From Mycobacterium szulgai (lineage in GTDB: Bacteria > Actinomycetota > Actinomycetes > Mycobacteriales > Mycobacteriaceae), in contig NZ_LQPW01000171.1 in assembly GCF_002116635.1 (NCBI RefSeq), forward strand, positions 1 through 64,000: DNA of 64,000 bases. The letters run 5' to 3'. The translations under genes and the position numbers were made by a program. The notes under the pieces are model-generated. The model searched no databases. It saw only the letters and a program-made list of their open reading frames with translations, and was not told where the DNA came from. Shown here piece by piece: positions 43,218 to 51,599 of this stretch; the stretch's first letter is position 1; the number at the start of each line of letters is the position of its first letter.

Positions 43218-43859
43218 TTACGACTCGTACGGAGGATATTGCCGGTGCTGCAACGCGCGCGCCAGATGTGCGGCATTGCGGGCGGCCGCCGCGGTGGTCG
43301 AGGCGACCTGGTCAGGTATCGCATCGAGGTCGCCGTAGTCGGTGCTTTCCATCGCGGCGCCGTTCCAGTATGTGCAGCCCTGCGCCGGGATGCTGAACCC
43401 GATGTCGTTGAGTCCCTGAAACACGTCGGCAACCACCTTGTGAGCACCGTCCTCGTTACCCACCACGCTGACAATCGCGACTTTGCCGACCATCGCCGGT
43501 ATCCCATCGTCGTCGGTGTTGGACAACTCGGCATCGAGGCGCTCCAGCACGCGTTGGGCGATACTCGACGGGTGGCCCAGCCAGATGGGCGTGCTGAGCA
43601 GCAGAATGTCGGCGTCCAACACCTTGCTTCGGATGGCGGGCCATTCATCGCCGGGACCCATGTCGTCCTCGACACCAGGCTTGATGGCGTGATCCGCGCA
43701 GCGAATCAGCTCGCACTCGGCGCCCGCCTTACGCAGCTCCTCGAAGACGTGCTCGGCGATCAATGCGCTGCTCGAAGCCGCGGGGCTGGGTTTGAGGCTG
43801 CATACCAGCCCGATGGCACGCAGCGGTGCTTGCGCCTGGTCAACCATGGCGCTGGTCAT
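43218..43859 (-). CDS. Flavodoxin-fold NAD(P)H-dependent oxidoreductase
   Basis: A 213-residue protein of the WrbA/NADPH-dependent FMN reductase type: AIGLVCSLKPSPAASSSALIAEHVFEELRKAGAE at the start and the FMN-loop STPIWLGHPSSIAQRVLERLD in the middle. It probably binds FMN and reduces quinones or supplies electrons. AAGGGCGG precedes ATG at 43859. It starts a run flavodoxin, membrane protein, b561/Mo fusion and zinc-ribbon on the minus strand, which may form one redox operon. Confidence 0.85.
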   Translation of the reverse strand: MTSAMVDQAQAPLRAIGLVCSLKPSPAASSSALIAEHVFEELRKAGAECELIRCADHAIKPGVEDDMGPGDEWPAIRSKVLDADILLLSTPIWLGHPSSIAQRVLERLDAELSNTDDDGIPAMVGKVAIVSVVGNEDGAHKVVADVFQGLNDIGFSIPAQGCTYWNGAAMESTDYGDLDAIPDQVASTTAAAARNAAHLARALQHRQYPPYES

Positions 43860-43922
43860 ACCCGCCCTTGCGCAGGGCAAACCAGAACGGTTCGGTCTCG
43901 CCGTCGCGGGTACCCGACGCGC

Positions 43923-45383
43923 ATGGATCAGTCGCATGCGCCCCTGCTCGATGCGCTTCTCGACTATCACCGCAGCAACCGTTACGGCTTTACACCGCCG
44001 GGCCATCGTCAAGGAACCGGAGCCGACCCCCGGGTGCTCGCGGTCTTGGGCAAGGACCCGTTTCGCAACGACGTGCTGGCCAGTGCCGGTCTCGACGACC
44101 GGTTGTCGCGCGGCAAATATCTGCCGCGCGCAGAGGATCTGATGGCCGATGCGGTTGGCGCGGAATCGGCGTTCTTCTCCACCTGCGGCAGTTCGCTGTC
44201 GGTAAAGGCGGCGATGCTAGCTGTCGCCGGCGGCAATGAGGGCGGGCTGTTGATGGCACGCGATAGTCACAAATCGGTGGTCGCGGGCTTGATCTTTTCC
44301 GGGGTGCGGCCCAGATGGCTCACGCCGCGCTGGGATGCCGAACGCCACTTCTCTCATCCGCCCTCGCCCGAACAAGTGCTGGAGGGCTGGGAGCGGCATC
44401 CCGATGCGGCGGGGGCACTCATCGTCAGCCCGAGTCCGTACGGCACGTGTGCCGACATCGAAGCGATTGCCGACGTCTGCCACGCGCGCAACAAACCGCT
44501 GATCGTCGACGAAGCATGGGGCGCTCATCTGCCGTTCCACGAGGACCTGCCGACCTGGGCAATGGACGCCGGTGCCGATGTGTGCGTGGTGAGCGTGCAC
44601 AAAATGGGAGCGGGGTTCGAGCAAGGGTCGGTATTCCACCTCCAAGGCGACTTGGTGGATCCCGTGCAACTATCGGCGTGCGCCGACCTATTGATGACAA
44701 CCAGCCCGAACGTAATGGTCTATGCGGCGCTTGACGGTTGGCGGCGCCAGATGGTCGAGCAGGGACACGAGCTGCTGGCCGCCGAACTCGACCTCGCCGG
44801 CTACCTGCGCGAGCGTCTCGCGGAGATCCCGGACGTCCTGGTTCTCAAAGACGAGCTGCTGGGCACGCAGGCGTCCTGCGACCTCGACGTGACACAGGTC
44901 CTGATAGACGTGTCCAGAACTGGGACGTCGGGCTACCAGGCCGCGGATTGGCTCAGGGAGAACTGCCACTTGGACATCGGCCTCAGCGATCACCGCCGCA
45001 TCCTGGCGACGATGTCATTCGCCGACGACAAGCAAACCGCTGACCGCCTCTTGGCCGCGATGGCCCAATGGCGCAAGGCGGCAAGTGAATTCGAGCCGCC
45101 GCCGCCGATACAGCTACCGGATCCGGCTGAACTGCAACTGGACAACGTGCAGCTGCCCCGCGACGCATTCTTCGGACCAATCGAAATGGTGCCTGCCGCA
45201 ACAGCCGCCGGCCGCATCGCAGCAGAGCAGATAACCCCTTATCCGCCTGGCATTCCGGCGGTGGTGCCGGGTGAGCGCCTCAACGATGCCGTGATCGACT
45301 ACCTGCGCTCCGGCACGGACGCGGGCATGAACCTGCCGGATGCTTCCGACCCGAGCGCACAGTATTTCCGCGTCGTCGCCTGA
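43923..45383 (+). CDS. Orn/Lys/Arg decarboxylase family (fold I, PLP-dependent)
   Basis: A 486-residue protein. YGFTPPGHRQGTGADPRV, then FFSTCGSSLSVKAAMLAV (phosphate-binding region), IVDEAWGAHLPFH (Asp contacting the PLP ring) and SVHKMGAGFEQGS with the Schiff-base Lys. This matches the class-III basic amino acid decarboxylase domain without the N-terminal wing domain of the E. coli enzymes. It makes polyamines or helps resist acid. The Shine-Dalgarno is weak, so the start is by family alignment. It is divergent from the flavodoxin gene. Confidence 0.88.
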   Translation: MDQSHAPLLDALLDYHRSNRYGFTPPGHRQGTGADPRVLAVLGKDPFRNDVLASAGLDDRLSRGKYLPRAEDLMADAVGAESAFFSTCGSSLSVKAAMLAVAGGNEGGLLMARDSHKSVVAGLIFSGVRPRWLTPRWDAERHFSHPPSPEQVLEGWERHPDAAGALIVSPSPYGTCADIEAIADVCHARNKPLIVDEAWGAHLPFHEDLPTWAMDAGADVCVVSVHKMGAGFEQGSVFHLQGDLVDPVQLSACADLLMTTSPNVMVYAALDGWRRQMVEQGHELLAAELDLAGYLRERLAEIPDVLVLKDELLGTQASCDLDVTQVLIDVSRTGTSGYQAADWLRENCHLDIGLSDHRRILATMSFADDKQTADRLLAAMAQWRKAASEFEPPPPIQLPDPAELQLDNVQLPRDAFFGPIEMVPAATAAGRIAAEQITPYPPGIPAVVPGERLNDAVIDYLRSGTDAGMNLPDASDPSAQYFRVVA

Positions 45384-45409
45384 AAGTAGCCCGGCCTAGT
45401 GGCCCGGCG

Positions 45410-45760
45410 TCAGCGGGACTTCTTCGTCTTTGTCGCATCACGCAATTCGCGATTGGTCGATTGCAAGTCGGTGTTGGCCGCCGAAAGCGCGGCGTTGTCG
45501 TCTTCGAGGTTGAGGATGCGCGCGATGCCGGCCAAGTTGATGCCGGCGTCTACGAGTTCGCTGATCCGCTTCAGCCGGGCTAAGTCGTCAGCACTGTAGC
45601 GCCGCGTTCCGCCATCGCTACGTGCCGGGGTGAGCAATCCGTGCCGTTCGTAGAGCCGCAGTGATTGCACTGCGACGCCGGAAAGTTCGGCGGCCACGGA
45701 GATGCCATACACACCGTGATCGGCGGCGGGCGCACCGCTGTCGTCAGGACGATCGGTCAT
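45410..45760 (-). CDS. MerR-family regulator (HspR-like)
   Basis: A 116-residue protein with a MerR winged helix: VYGISVAAELSGVAVQSLRLYERHGLLTPARSDGGTRRYSADDLARLKRI. A C-terminal coiled segment follows (NAALSAANTDLQSTNRELRDATKTKKSR). This plan is that of HspR-type heat-shock repressors, which lack the Cys metal sites of MerR. It is divergent from an hsp20 gene across about 140 bp with a palindrome between, so it very likely regulates both. Confidence 0.88.
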   Translation of the reverse strand: MTDRPDDSGAPAADHGVYGISVAAELSGVAVQSLRLYERHGLLTPARSDGGTRRYSADDLARLKRISELVDAGINLAGIARILNLEDDNAALSAANTDLQSTNRELRDATKTKKSR

Positions 45761-45839
45761 TCGGACTTTTCCTTGCCTGCTCGTATAGAAAACCTGTTTA
45801 CCACACTTGCATTACTCTGTCGACAATGTTATAAAAAAC

Positions 45840-45857
45840 CTATGTCGCCAGACATAG
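45840..45857. promoter_or_regulatory. Palindrome in the merR/hsp20 promoter region
   Basis: CTATGTC-GCCA-GACATAG, perfect 7-bp arms, 45 bp before hsp20. Probably the site for the divergent MerR-type regulator. It differs from the classical CTTGAGT-N7-ACTCAAG HspR box. Confidence 0.6.
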
Positions 45858-45902
45858 AAAATTCCATCCGGACACAGCAGATTGGAGTAAGAGGTGACCG
45901 CC

Positions 45903-46361
45903 ATGCTGATGCGTACCGACCCGTTCCGTGAACTGGACCGCTTCGCCCAGCAGGTGCTAGGTACGGCCGCGCGACCAGCGGTGATGCCGATGGACGCGTG
46001 GCGCGAAGGCGAGGAGTTCGTGGTCGAGTTCGACCTGCCGGGTATCGACCCCAACTCACTGGACATCGACATCGAGCGCAACGTGGTGACGGTTCGTGCC
46101 GAGCGGCCGGCCGTCGACCCCAACCGGGAGATGCTGGCCACCGAGCGGCCCCGTGGAGTCTTCAGTCGCCAGCTCGTGCTGGGCGAAAATCTCGACACGG
46201 ACCGGATTGAGGCTTCCTATCAGGAAGGTGTGCTCAGGTTGCATATCCCCGTCGCAGAGAAGGCCAAGCCGCGCAAGATTTCCGTCGGCCGCGGTAATGG
46301 ACAACACAGTCAAAGAGCAATCAACGACAACGAGTCCAAGCGGGAGGTGATAGACGCGTAA
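45903..46361 (+). CDS. Hsp20/alpha-crystallin small heat-shock protein
   Basis: A 152-residue protein: FRELDRFAQQVLG at the N-terminus, then the alpha-crystallin domain from MPMDAWREGEEFVVEFDLPGIDPNSLDIDIERNVVTV to GVLRLHIPVAEKAKPRKISV. The C-terminal IxI anchor appears as KISV, a weak version. It acts as an ATP-independent holdase oligomer. AAGAGGTGA before ATG at 45903 decides the start. It is probably repressed by the divergent MerR/HspR-like protein. Confidence 0.92.
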   Translation: MLMRTDPFRELDRFAQQVLGTAARPAVMPMDAWREGEEFVVEFDLPGIDPNSLDIDIERNVVTVRAERPAVDPNREMLATERPRGVFSRQLVLGENLDTDRIEASYQEGVLRLHIPVAEKAKPRKISVGRGNGQHSQRAINDNESKREVIDA

Positions 46362-46468
46362 TGGGTAGTCGGCGGCGCGGTGGCTAATGGTGCCCGTCGA
46401 AAGGCGCCGGCAGCCACCGCTCCACCGCGTCTGCGAGCCACACAGAACCCGAGGAGGCATGGTCCGCG

Positions 46469-47161
46469 ATGAGCTGGGATCTCGACGGCCAGTCGGCGGC
46501 CGTTGAACAAGCATTGGCCGGCGGTGCACCGCAACGGGTGGGCTCGTTCCGCTTCTACTTCGCCGACCAGCGGTGGGAATGGTCCGAACAGGTGCAGCGA
46601 ATGCACGGCTATGAGCCGGGCAGCATGACGCCGACCACCGACGTGGTGCTCTCACACAAGCACCCGGACGACCGGGGTGAGGTCGCGGCCACCATCGCCG
46701 AGATTCTGCACAATCAAAAGGCCTTCAGCACCCGGCACCGGATTATCGACACCGAAGGCACCGTGCGTCATGTCGTCGTCGTGGGTGATCGTCTTTATGA
46801 CGACCATGGTGAGGTAATCGGAACGCACGGTTTTTACGTCGATGTCTCTCCGTTGCCCGAGCAACTACATGAGGACCTCGTCACGGCAAAGCTTGCCGAA
46901 ATCGCCGAGAACCGCGCCGGCATCGAGCAGGCCAAAGGCATGTTGATGCTGGTCTATGACATCGACGAGGATGCGGCGTTCAACTTGCTGAAATGGCTTT
47001 CCCAAGAAGCCAATATCAAATTGCGGATGCTGGCCGAGCAGGTCTGTGCGGACTTTCGCGCCGCCGGCACCGCCTTTGGCATGCAATCGGAGTTCGACCA
47101 ATTGCTGTTGACCGCGCATCTGCGGGTACACCGCGCCGATGACAATGCGGTCGCGAAGTAG
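46469..47161 (+). CDS. PAS-ANTAR regulator
   Basis: A 230-residue protein. Residues 20-125 form a PAS domain (VGSFRFYFADQRWEWSEQVQRMHGYEPG, with PAC-like RHVVVVGDRLYDDHGEVIGTHGFYVDVS). Residues 140-200 form an ANTAR RNA-binding domain (AEIAENRAGIEQAKGMLMLVYDIDEDAAFNLLKWLSQEANIKLRMLAEQV). ANTAR proteins bind tandem hairpins in leader RNAs and prevent termination; the PAS part senses a signal. Many mycobacterial examples occur in stress regions. No two-hairpin ANTAR target was seen nearby. Confidence 0.92.
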   Translation: MSWDLDGQSAAVEQALAGGAPQRVGSFRFYFADQRWEWSEQVQRMHGYEPGSMTPTTDVVLSHKHPDDRGEVAATIAEILHNQKAFSTRHRIIDTEGTVRHVVVVGDRLYDDHGEVIGTHGFYVDVSPLPEQLHEDLVTAKLAEIAENRAGIEQAKGMLMLVYDIDEDAAFNLLKWLSQEANIKLRMLAEQVCADFRAAGTAFGMQSEFDQLLLTAHLRVHRADDNAVAK

Positions 47162-47167
47162 CCCGTT

Positions 47168-47356
47168 TCAGTTCGGGGCGCCCTCGGTGTCGTCGAAGAA
47201 CGACCAGTCCCCGTCGTCGTTGACCTCCATGCGCCAACCCAACTCCGAATTGTCGGCCACAGAATCGACAAACCAGGCGTGCGCGTCTGCGGCGGTAGCT
47301 ATATCTTTGGTCGCTACGACCTCGCCGCGCGGGTTGAGAACTCGGTATTCAGCCAT
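47168..47356 (-). CDS. Small conserved hypothetical protein (DUF2188-like size)
   Basis: 62 residues beginning MAEYRVLNPRGEVVATKDIATAADAHAW and ending in an acidic tail (EVNDDGDWSFFDDTEGAPN). The composition suggests a small soluble alpha/beta protein. No family can be named with confidence. It converges on the PAS-ANTAR gene with six bases between. Confidence 0.6.
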   Translation of the reverse strand: MAEYRVLNPRGEVVATKDIATAADAHAWFVDSVADNSELGWRMEVNDDGDWSFFDDTEGAPN

Positions 47357-47552
47357 GCCGACTGGTTATCCCCTCTTCTGAATTTCAATCACTTGCGCCG
47401 CACACTCCCTCAATCGGGGGACACGGCGTTCCTCCTATCGGTGACCAATCACCCGACAGACATCACCGGCACATGACGGCATCGTTTCTAAGTATTAGAA
47501 GTAACGCCCGTGTCGGACGTACTTAGACCACGCCGCAAGGAAGGTTCCAACG

Positions 47553-48323
47553 TTGAACGGTGGGAATGGGTCAGGCCACCGCACTGGGCTACACATGAAT
47601 GGCTTGGCCGCCGTCCCGTCGCCACCGCAGCAACACCATAACCAGGTGGCGCCATTTGGGTTGGGCGACTGGGCCATCAGCGACGACGAAATGGGTCCCG
47701 CTTCGGACTACCCGCCGCACTACGGCGAGCCGGCCGCCACGCCGATGCCGTGGTACGACAGCAATCCCGATATGGCCGTTGAGCAAGCCGTGCGAAACCT
47801 CATTGACGCGCTAGGCGTGGATGAAGGTGAGCACACCGCCCAGACACCCGCCCGCGTCGCGCGAGCATGGCGCGAGATGCTCTGGGGCTACAACGAGGTC
47901 CCAGAAGACCATCTCGACACCGACTTTCCCGCTCCGGACGACCCTGGACTCATCGTCATGCACGGGATCTCGTTCGCCTCGACCTGTGCGCACCATCTGT
48001 TGCCATTCTCCGGGACGGCCACCATCGCATACCGCCCCCATCCCGGCCAGCGCATCGTAGGCCTTTCCAAGCTGGCCCGCTTGGTGCACGGTTACGCCGC
48101 GCGGCTGCAGGTACAGGAGCGCATCGGACATCAGGCTGCCGCGGGAATCATGCGCAAGCTCAACCCTTCTGGGGCGATGTGTGTCATCACAGCGCGACAT
48201 GACTGCATGCGGCTGCGGGGAGTGCGCGAACCGATCGCCGAGGCGACCACCGAAGCGCGCAAAGGCATGTGGCTGGATCACGAAATCACGCTCATCCACC
48301 GCCTGCACGCGGGCGGCCGGTAA
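47553..48323 (+). CDS. folE: GTP cyclohydrolase I with N-terminal extension
   Basis: A 256-residue protein. From about residue 75 it matches FolE: AVRNLIDALGVDEGEHTAQTPARVARAWREML, ISFASTCAHHLLPFSGTATIAY with zinc ligands Cys and His, IVGLSKLARLVHGYAARLQVQERIG, and HDCMRLRGVRE with the last Cys ligand. It makes dihydroneopterin triphosphate from GTP, the first step to folate or pterins. The first 70 residues (Gly/Pro/His-rich) are extra. It is isolated from folate genes and next to stress genes, so it is probably a second, condition-specific enzyme. TTG start after AAGGAAGG. Confidence 0.88.
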   Translation: MNGGNGSGHRTGLHMNGLAAVPSPPQQHHNQVAPFGLGDWAISDDEMGPASDYPPHYGEPAATPMPWYDSNPDMAVEQAVRNLIDALGVDEGEHTAQTPARVARAWREMLWGYNEVPEDHLDTDFPAPDDPGLIVMHGISFASTCAHHLLPFSGTATIAYRPHPGQRIVGLSKLARLVHGYAARLQVQERIGHQAAAGIMRKLNPSGAMCVITARHDCMRLRGVREPIAEATTEARKGMWLDHEITLIHRLHAGGR

Positions 48324-48328
48324 CAAGG

Positions 48329-49228
48329 TCAGGCGGACCGCGCCACGATCACCGGCATCCGGACGGAATTCACGACGGCGTTGCTCACCGAACCCAGCAG
48401 CATCCCGCCGAGCGCGCCCCTGCCATGGGTGCCCACGACGACCAACTGGACCGATTCCGACCTTTCGACGAGCTGCCGCGCCGGACGGTCGCACACCACG
48501 ACCCGGCACACCGTCACGTCGGGGTAACGCTCCTGCCAGCCGGCCAGCCGCTCGGCCAGATTGCGCTCGGCTTCTGCCTTCACCTTCGACCAGTCCAGCC
48601 CCGGCAACTCGACAATCTCGAGGTCGCTCCAGGCGTGCAGGGCGATCAACTCGACACCGCGGCGCGAAGCTTCGTCGAAAGCCACGGCCGTCGCGAGCTC
48701 CGATGCCGGCGAACCGTCGATTCCCAGCAGCACGGGTGCCCGCTGGGCATGCGGCATCAACGGATCTTCGTCGCGGATGATCGCGACCGGACAGCTGGCG
48801 CGCCGCACCAGTGTCGAACTGACTGAGCCGATTACCGCCCGGGCCAGCGCTCCACGCCCCGAGCCGCCCACCACCATCAGGTCGGCCTCGCCGGACAGTT
48901 CAACCATCGCGGGTGCCGGCGCGGAGAACACTATTTCGCTCTCGATGGCGAGCTTCTGGTCCGCGGCGACGGCCTCTTCGGCGATCTTGATCGCGGCGGC
49001 GACGACCTTACGCCCCTCGTCCTCCTGCCAAACGGCCCACGTTTCCGGGTAGGGCATCGGCGGCCACGTCGCCACGTCGGTGCTCACCACGTGGACCACG
49101 GTCAACTGAACGTTTCTCATCGCGGCATCACGAGCTGCCCAACAGACGGCGGCATTGGATGCCGGCGAGCCATCTACCCCGACGACCACGCCCAGGCGCT
49201 TCATGTTTGTTTTACCGCGGGTGGACAT
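48329..49228 (-). CDS. Universal stress protein, tandem Usp domains
   Basis: A 299-residue protein. The two domains start LGVVVGVDGSPASNAAVCWAA and VLLGIDGSPASELATAVAF. ATP loops are GGSGRGALARAVIGSVS and GTHGRGALGGMLLGSVS. Family and size match DosR-regulon Usp proteins. AAGGAATAG before ATG supports the start. Only four bases separate it from the fdxA stop, so it is co-transcribed behind the ferredoxin gene and its DosR box. Confidence 0.92.
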   Translation of the reverse strand: MSTRGKTNMKRLGVVVGVDGSPASNAAVCWAARDAAMRNVQLTVVHVVSTDVATWPPMPYPETWAVWQEDEGRKVVAAAIKIAEEAVAADQKLAIESEIVFSAPAPAMVELSGEADLMVVGGSGRGALARAVIGSVSSTLVRRASCPVAIIRDEDPLMPHAQRAPVLLGIDGSPASELATAVAFDEASRRGVELIALHAWSDLEIVELPGLDWSKVKAEAERNLAERLAGWQERYPDVTVCRVVVCDRPARQLVERSESVQLVVVGTHGRGALGGMLLGSVSNAVVNSVRMPVIVARSA

Positions 49229-49232
49229 TGCG

Positions 49233-49589
49233 CTATTCCTTCGGTGACGCGTCGTTTATCGGCAGTGCCGCGACGAAAGGCGTGTCGACGCCGACCCGGC
49301 CCACCGTGCTGGCACCGCCCGGAGAACCAAGCGGAGCGTCACGCCCTGGCAGGACCTCGCTGAAAAAGGCGGCGTTGTCGCCCAGATGCGCAATCTGGTC
49401 ATCGGGAAGATCGCCTTCCCAATAAATCGCCTCGACCCGGCAAGCTGGTTTGCACGCGCCGCAATCAACACATTCCTCAGGGTTGATGTACATCGTGCGG
49501 GCACCTTCGTAGATGCAGTCGACGGGACACTCCAGGACACAAGACTTCTCGGCGATATCCACGCACTCACTACCGATGACGTAGGTCAT
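49233..49589 (-). CDS. fdxA: 7Fe ferredoxin, FdxA type
   Basis: A 118-residue ferredoxin. The N-terminal cluster pattern SECVDIAEKSCVLECPVDCIYEG and second set ECVDCGACKPACRVEAIYWEG give the [3Fe-4S][4Fe-4S] arrangement of mycobacterial FdxA. The M. tuberculosis homologue belongs to the DosR regulon. It carries electrons to unknown partners under low oxygen. ATG at 49589 gives the canonical MTYVIGS start. A DosR-type site lies 58 bases upstream. Confidence 0.93.
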   Translation of the reverse strand: MTYVIGSECVDIAEKSCVLECPVDCIYEGARTMYINPEECVDCGACKPACRVEAIYWEGDLPDDQIAHLGDNAAFFSEVLPGRDAPLGSPGGASTVGRVGVDTPFVAALPINDASPKE

Positions 49590-49646
49590 GGCATGAAGGT
49601 ACAAACGCGGCGTCGGCCGGCGCGCCTACCGAAAGGCCTCACCGGC

Positions 49647-49660
49647 AGGGACCAAAGACC
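49647..49660 (-). promoter_or_regulatory. DosR box upstream of fdxA
   Basis: GGGACCAAAGACCC matches the GGGACCNNNGNCCC DosR core in full. It lies 58 bp before the fdxA start, just after the stop of the next usp gene. Confidence 0.75.
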
Positions 49661-49663
49661 CTT

Positions 49664-50560
49664 CTAGCCTTTTTCCGGCGGTCGCACCACGATCAGCGGC
49701 ACCTTCACCGAGTGAGCCACCGCGGAGCTGACCGAACCCAGTAACATACCGGGAAATCCCCCGCGCCCGTGGCTGCCGATCACCACCAGTTGGGCGCGTT
49801 CGGACGCCTCGAGCAGCCAGTGTGCCGGTCTGTCGCAAACCAGCGATCGCTGGACGCGGACATCCGGATACTGCTCCTGCCAGCCCGCCAGACGTTCGGA
49901 AAGAACTTCCTCGCCTTGACTTTCGCGGTCGCGCCAATCCATGCCGAGAATCGGAAACACCCCGACATCACTCCACGCATGCAACGCGACAACCTCTACG
50001 CCGCGGTGGGAAGCTTCGTCAAATGCCAATGCGGTCGCAGCATCTGACGCGGGAGACCCGTCGATGCCCACTAGCACAGGAGCATTCGGCTCGACATCCG
50101 CGTTCTCATCTGAATGAATAACCGCGACTGGACAATGCGCATGTTGAAGCAATGCCGTGGTCATAGAGCCCATCAACATGCGGCCGAGCGCGCCCATGCC
50201 CTGGCTACCCGCGACGATCATCGAAGCGTGCTTGGAAGCGTCGATGAGCGTCGGCACCACGTCGGCATAAATCATCTCGGTACGAACCTCGGGGGCTTCG
50301 GACTCACCGAGGCCGGCGGTCAGCGCGTTGCGGGCCCGATCGATAGCTTGCTGCGCCGCATCTTTCTGCCACTGCGGCATCTCGTCGTAAAGTCGGCCCA
50401 CCGGCCAACCGACCACCACGGGCGCGACGGCATGCATCAAAGTAATCGGCAACCGGCGCATTGCCGCCTCACGAGCCGCCCAGATCACGGCTGCGTCGGA
50501 TTCCGCTGAGCCGTCGACGCCTACCAGGATTCCGTGTTTCGTTGTGGTCAGTAACGCCAT
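49664..50560 (-). CDS. Universal stress protein, tandem Usp domains
   Basis: A 298-residue protein with the domains GILVGVDGSAESDAAVIWAA and VLVGIDGSPASDAATALAFDEAS, and ATP loops GSQGMGALGRMLMGS and GSHGRGGFPGMLLGSVS. It is the third tandem Usp of this window and of the same DosR-regulon type. ATG at 50560 is preferred; a GTG three codons upstream is in frame. A DosR-like site is 37 bp upstream. Confidence 0.92.
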   Translation of the reverse strand: MALLTTTKHGILVGVDGSAESDAAVIWAAREAAMRRLPITLMHAVAPVVVGWPVGRLYDEMPQWQKDAAQQAIDRARNALTAGLGESEAPEVRTEMIYADVVPTLIDASKHASMIVAGSQGMGALGRMLMGSMTTALLQHAHCPVAVIHSDENADVEPNAPVLVGIDGSPASDAATALAFDEASHRGVEVVALHAWSDVGVFPILGMDWRDRESQGEEVLSERLAGWQEQYPDVRVQRSLVCDRPAHWLLEASERAQLVVIGSHGRGGFPGMLLGSVSSAVAHSVKVPLIVVRPPEKG

Positions 50561-50596
50561 GCAAGTCACGCTATGGGACTTGGACGCTTTTCGACA

Positions 50597-50610
50597 GGGC
50601 CAAATGACCC
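50597..50610 (-). promoter_or_regulatory. DosR-box-like site upstream of usp
   Basis: On the minus strand GGGTCATTTGGCCC, fitting the GGG(A/T)C-N4-GNCCC DosR pattern, 37 bp before the usp start. A second partial site (GGGACTTGGAC, plus strand) lies at 50576-50586. Confidence 0.6.
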
Positions 50611-50738
50611 TAGGAGCGGCTTCGCGAGGGGGTTACGTTCCCAGTGCCCATCTTTCGAAAACCCCAAGCTAGCGCAGCAGCCGCCAATTATGCCTATCAC
50701 CAAGAGCCTCAACGTCGAAGCCGTGGTGGAATCCATGG

Positions 50739-51599
50739 CTAGCTGGCAATGCCTCGTGGCTGTAGCCGTCCGATCAGGTAGAACGGCAGCGCGACAAAGA
50801 GAGTACCGCCGACAAGATTGCCGGCACCGGTCACGCATATGTTGGTCAGCAATCCATGGCTGCCGAACCCGAACCCGATCGCGGTGTGCGGTGCGGAAGC
50901 ATGAAATGCGCTGAGCAACATGGGAAGACCAAGGAAACCCACGTTGGCCACGACGTGCTGGGTGCCGCCCATGACGAATGCGGACGGGCCGTAGAACGCG
51001 AAACCCATCCGTGCGACATCGCTGCGGGCTTTGTAGTACAAGCACATAGCGGTCTGCAGGAACCACGTGCACAACACCGCCAGCAAAAAGGCGGTCACCA
51101 ACGGCTGGCCGGTCTTGTCCGCGCCGACGATTGCTGCGCGTGTCGCGAATGCGCCAAGGTACGGACCGCCCGCGGCGGCGCACACCGTGCTAAAGATTAG
51201 GACGCCAACGAGATTGCCGGTGAGGCCGATCGCCAGCAGCCTGAGGTAGCCTGGCCAATTCATCCGGGCCTGCAGGACTGCCAGGAATCCGGCGGCCATG
51301 TCGGCGGTGATCAGCGACATTCCCGAGACGAGAATGAGCACGAAGGACATCCCGAACGCCAAGCCCATCAGCAGACTCGCGATGCCAGGCGTGCTCACCC
51401 CGGTGCTGACCACCAACGACAGCAGGGTCCCGAACCCGACCATTGCTCCGCCTACCACCGAACGCATCAGAAAAGCCCACGGATGGGCCGATTTCTGGAC
51501 TGCCATGTCGGCTATGCGGCACACCATGGCCCGCACGCTGAGCGGTTCGAACGGATCCTCGATGGTTCGATCGACGGCCAGCGCGAGTTGATCGCGCAT
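50739..51599 (-). CDS. Formate/nitrite transporter (FNT) family channel
   Basis: A 286-residue protein with six hydrophobic segments. FNT features are the first-helix SVVGGAMVGFGTLLSLVV, LILVSGMSLITADMAAGF, GLTGNLVGVL and the last-helix TGAGNLVGGTLFVALPFYLIG with the N-x-x-G repeats of the pentameric pore. The family carries small monovalent anions (formate, nitrite, hydrosulfide) or their acids. The start overlaps the stop of the flavin reductase gene (TGATG), so it is the last gene of the operon. With cyanase in that operon, a small anion such as bicarbonate, formate or cyanate is conceivable. Confidence 0.88.
   Translation of the reverse strand: MRDQLALAVDRTIEDPFEPLSVRAMVCRIADMAVQKSAHPWAFLMRSVVGGAMVGFGTLLSLVVSTGVSTPGIASLLMGLAFGMSFVLILVSGMSLITADMAAGFLAVLQARMNWPGYLRLLAIGLTGNLVGVLIFSTVCAAAGGPYLGAFATRAAIVGADKTGQPLVTAFLLAVLCTWFLQTAMCLYYKARSDVARMGFAFYGPSAFVMGGTQHVVANVGFLGLPMLLSAFHASAPHTAIGFGFGSHGLLTNICVTGAGNLVGGTLFVALPFYLIGRLQPRGIAS

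Noticed and set aside
43113..45383. One 756-codon open frame across the flavodoxin gene and the decarboxylase
   Set aside because: The first 270 codons are antisense to the flavodoxin and membrane-protein genes and show no family signature; decarboxylase homology begins at ATG 43923.
47441..47454. DosR-like site GTGACCAATCACCC upstream of folE
   Set aside because: Two departures from the core pattern; could be chance.
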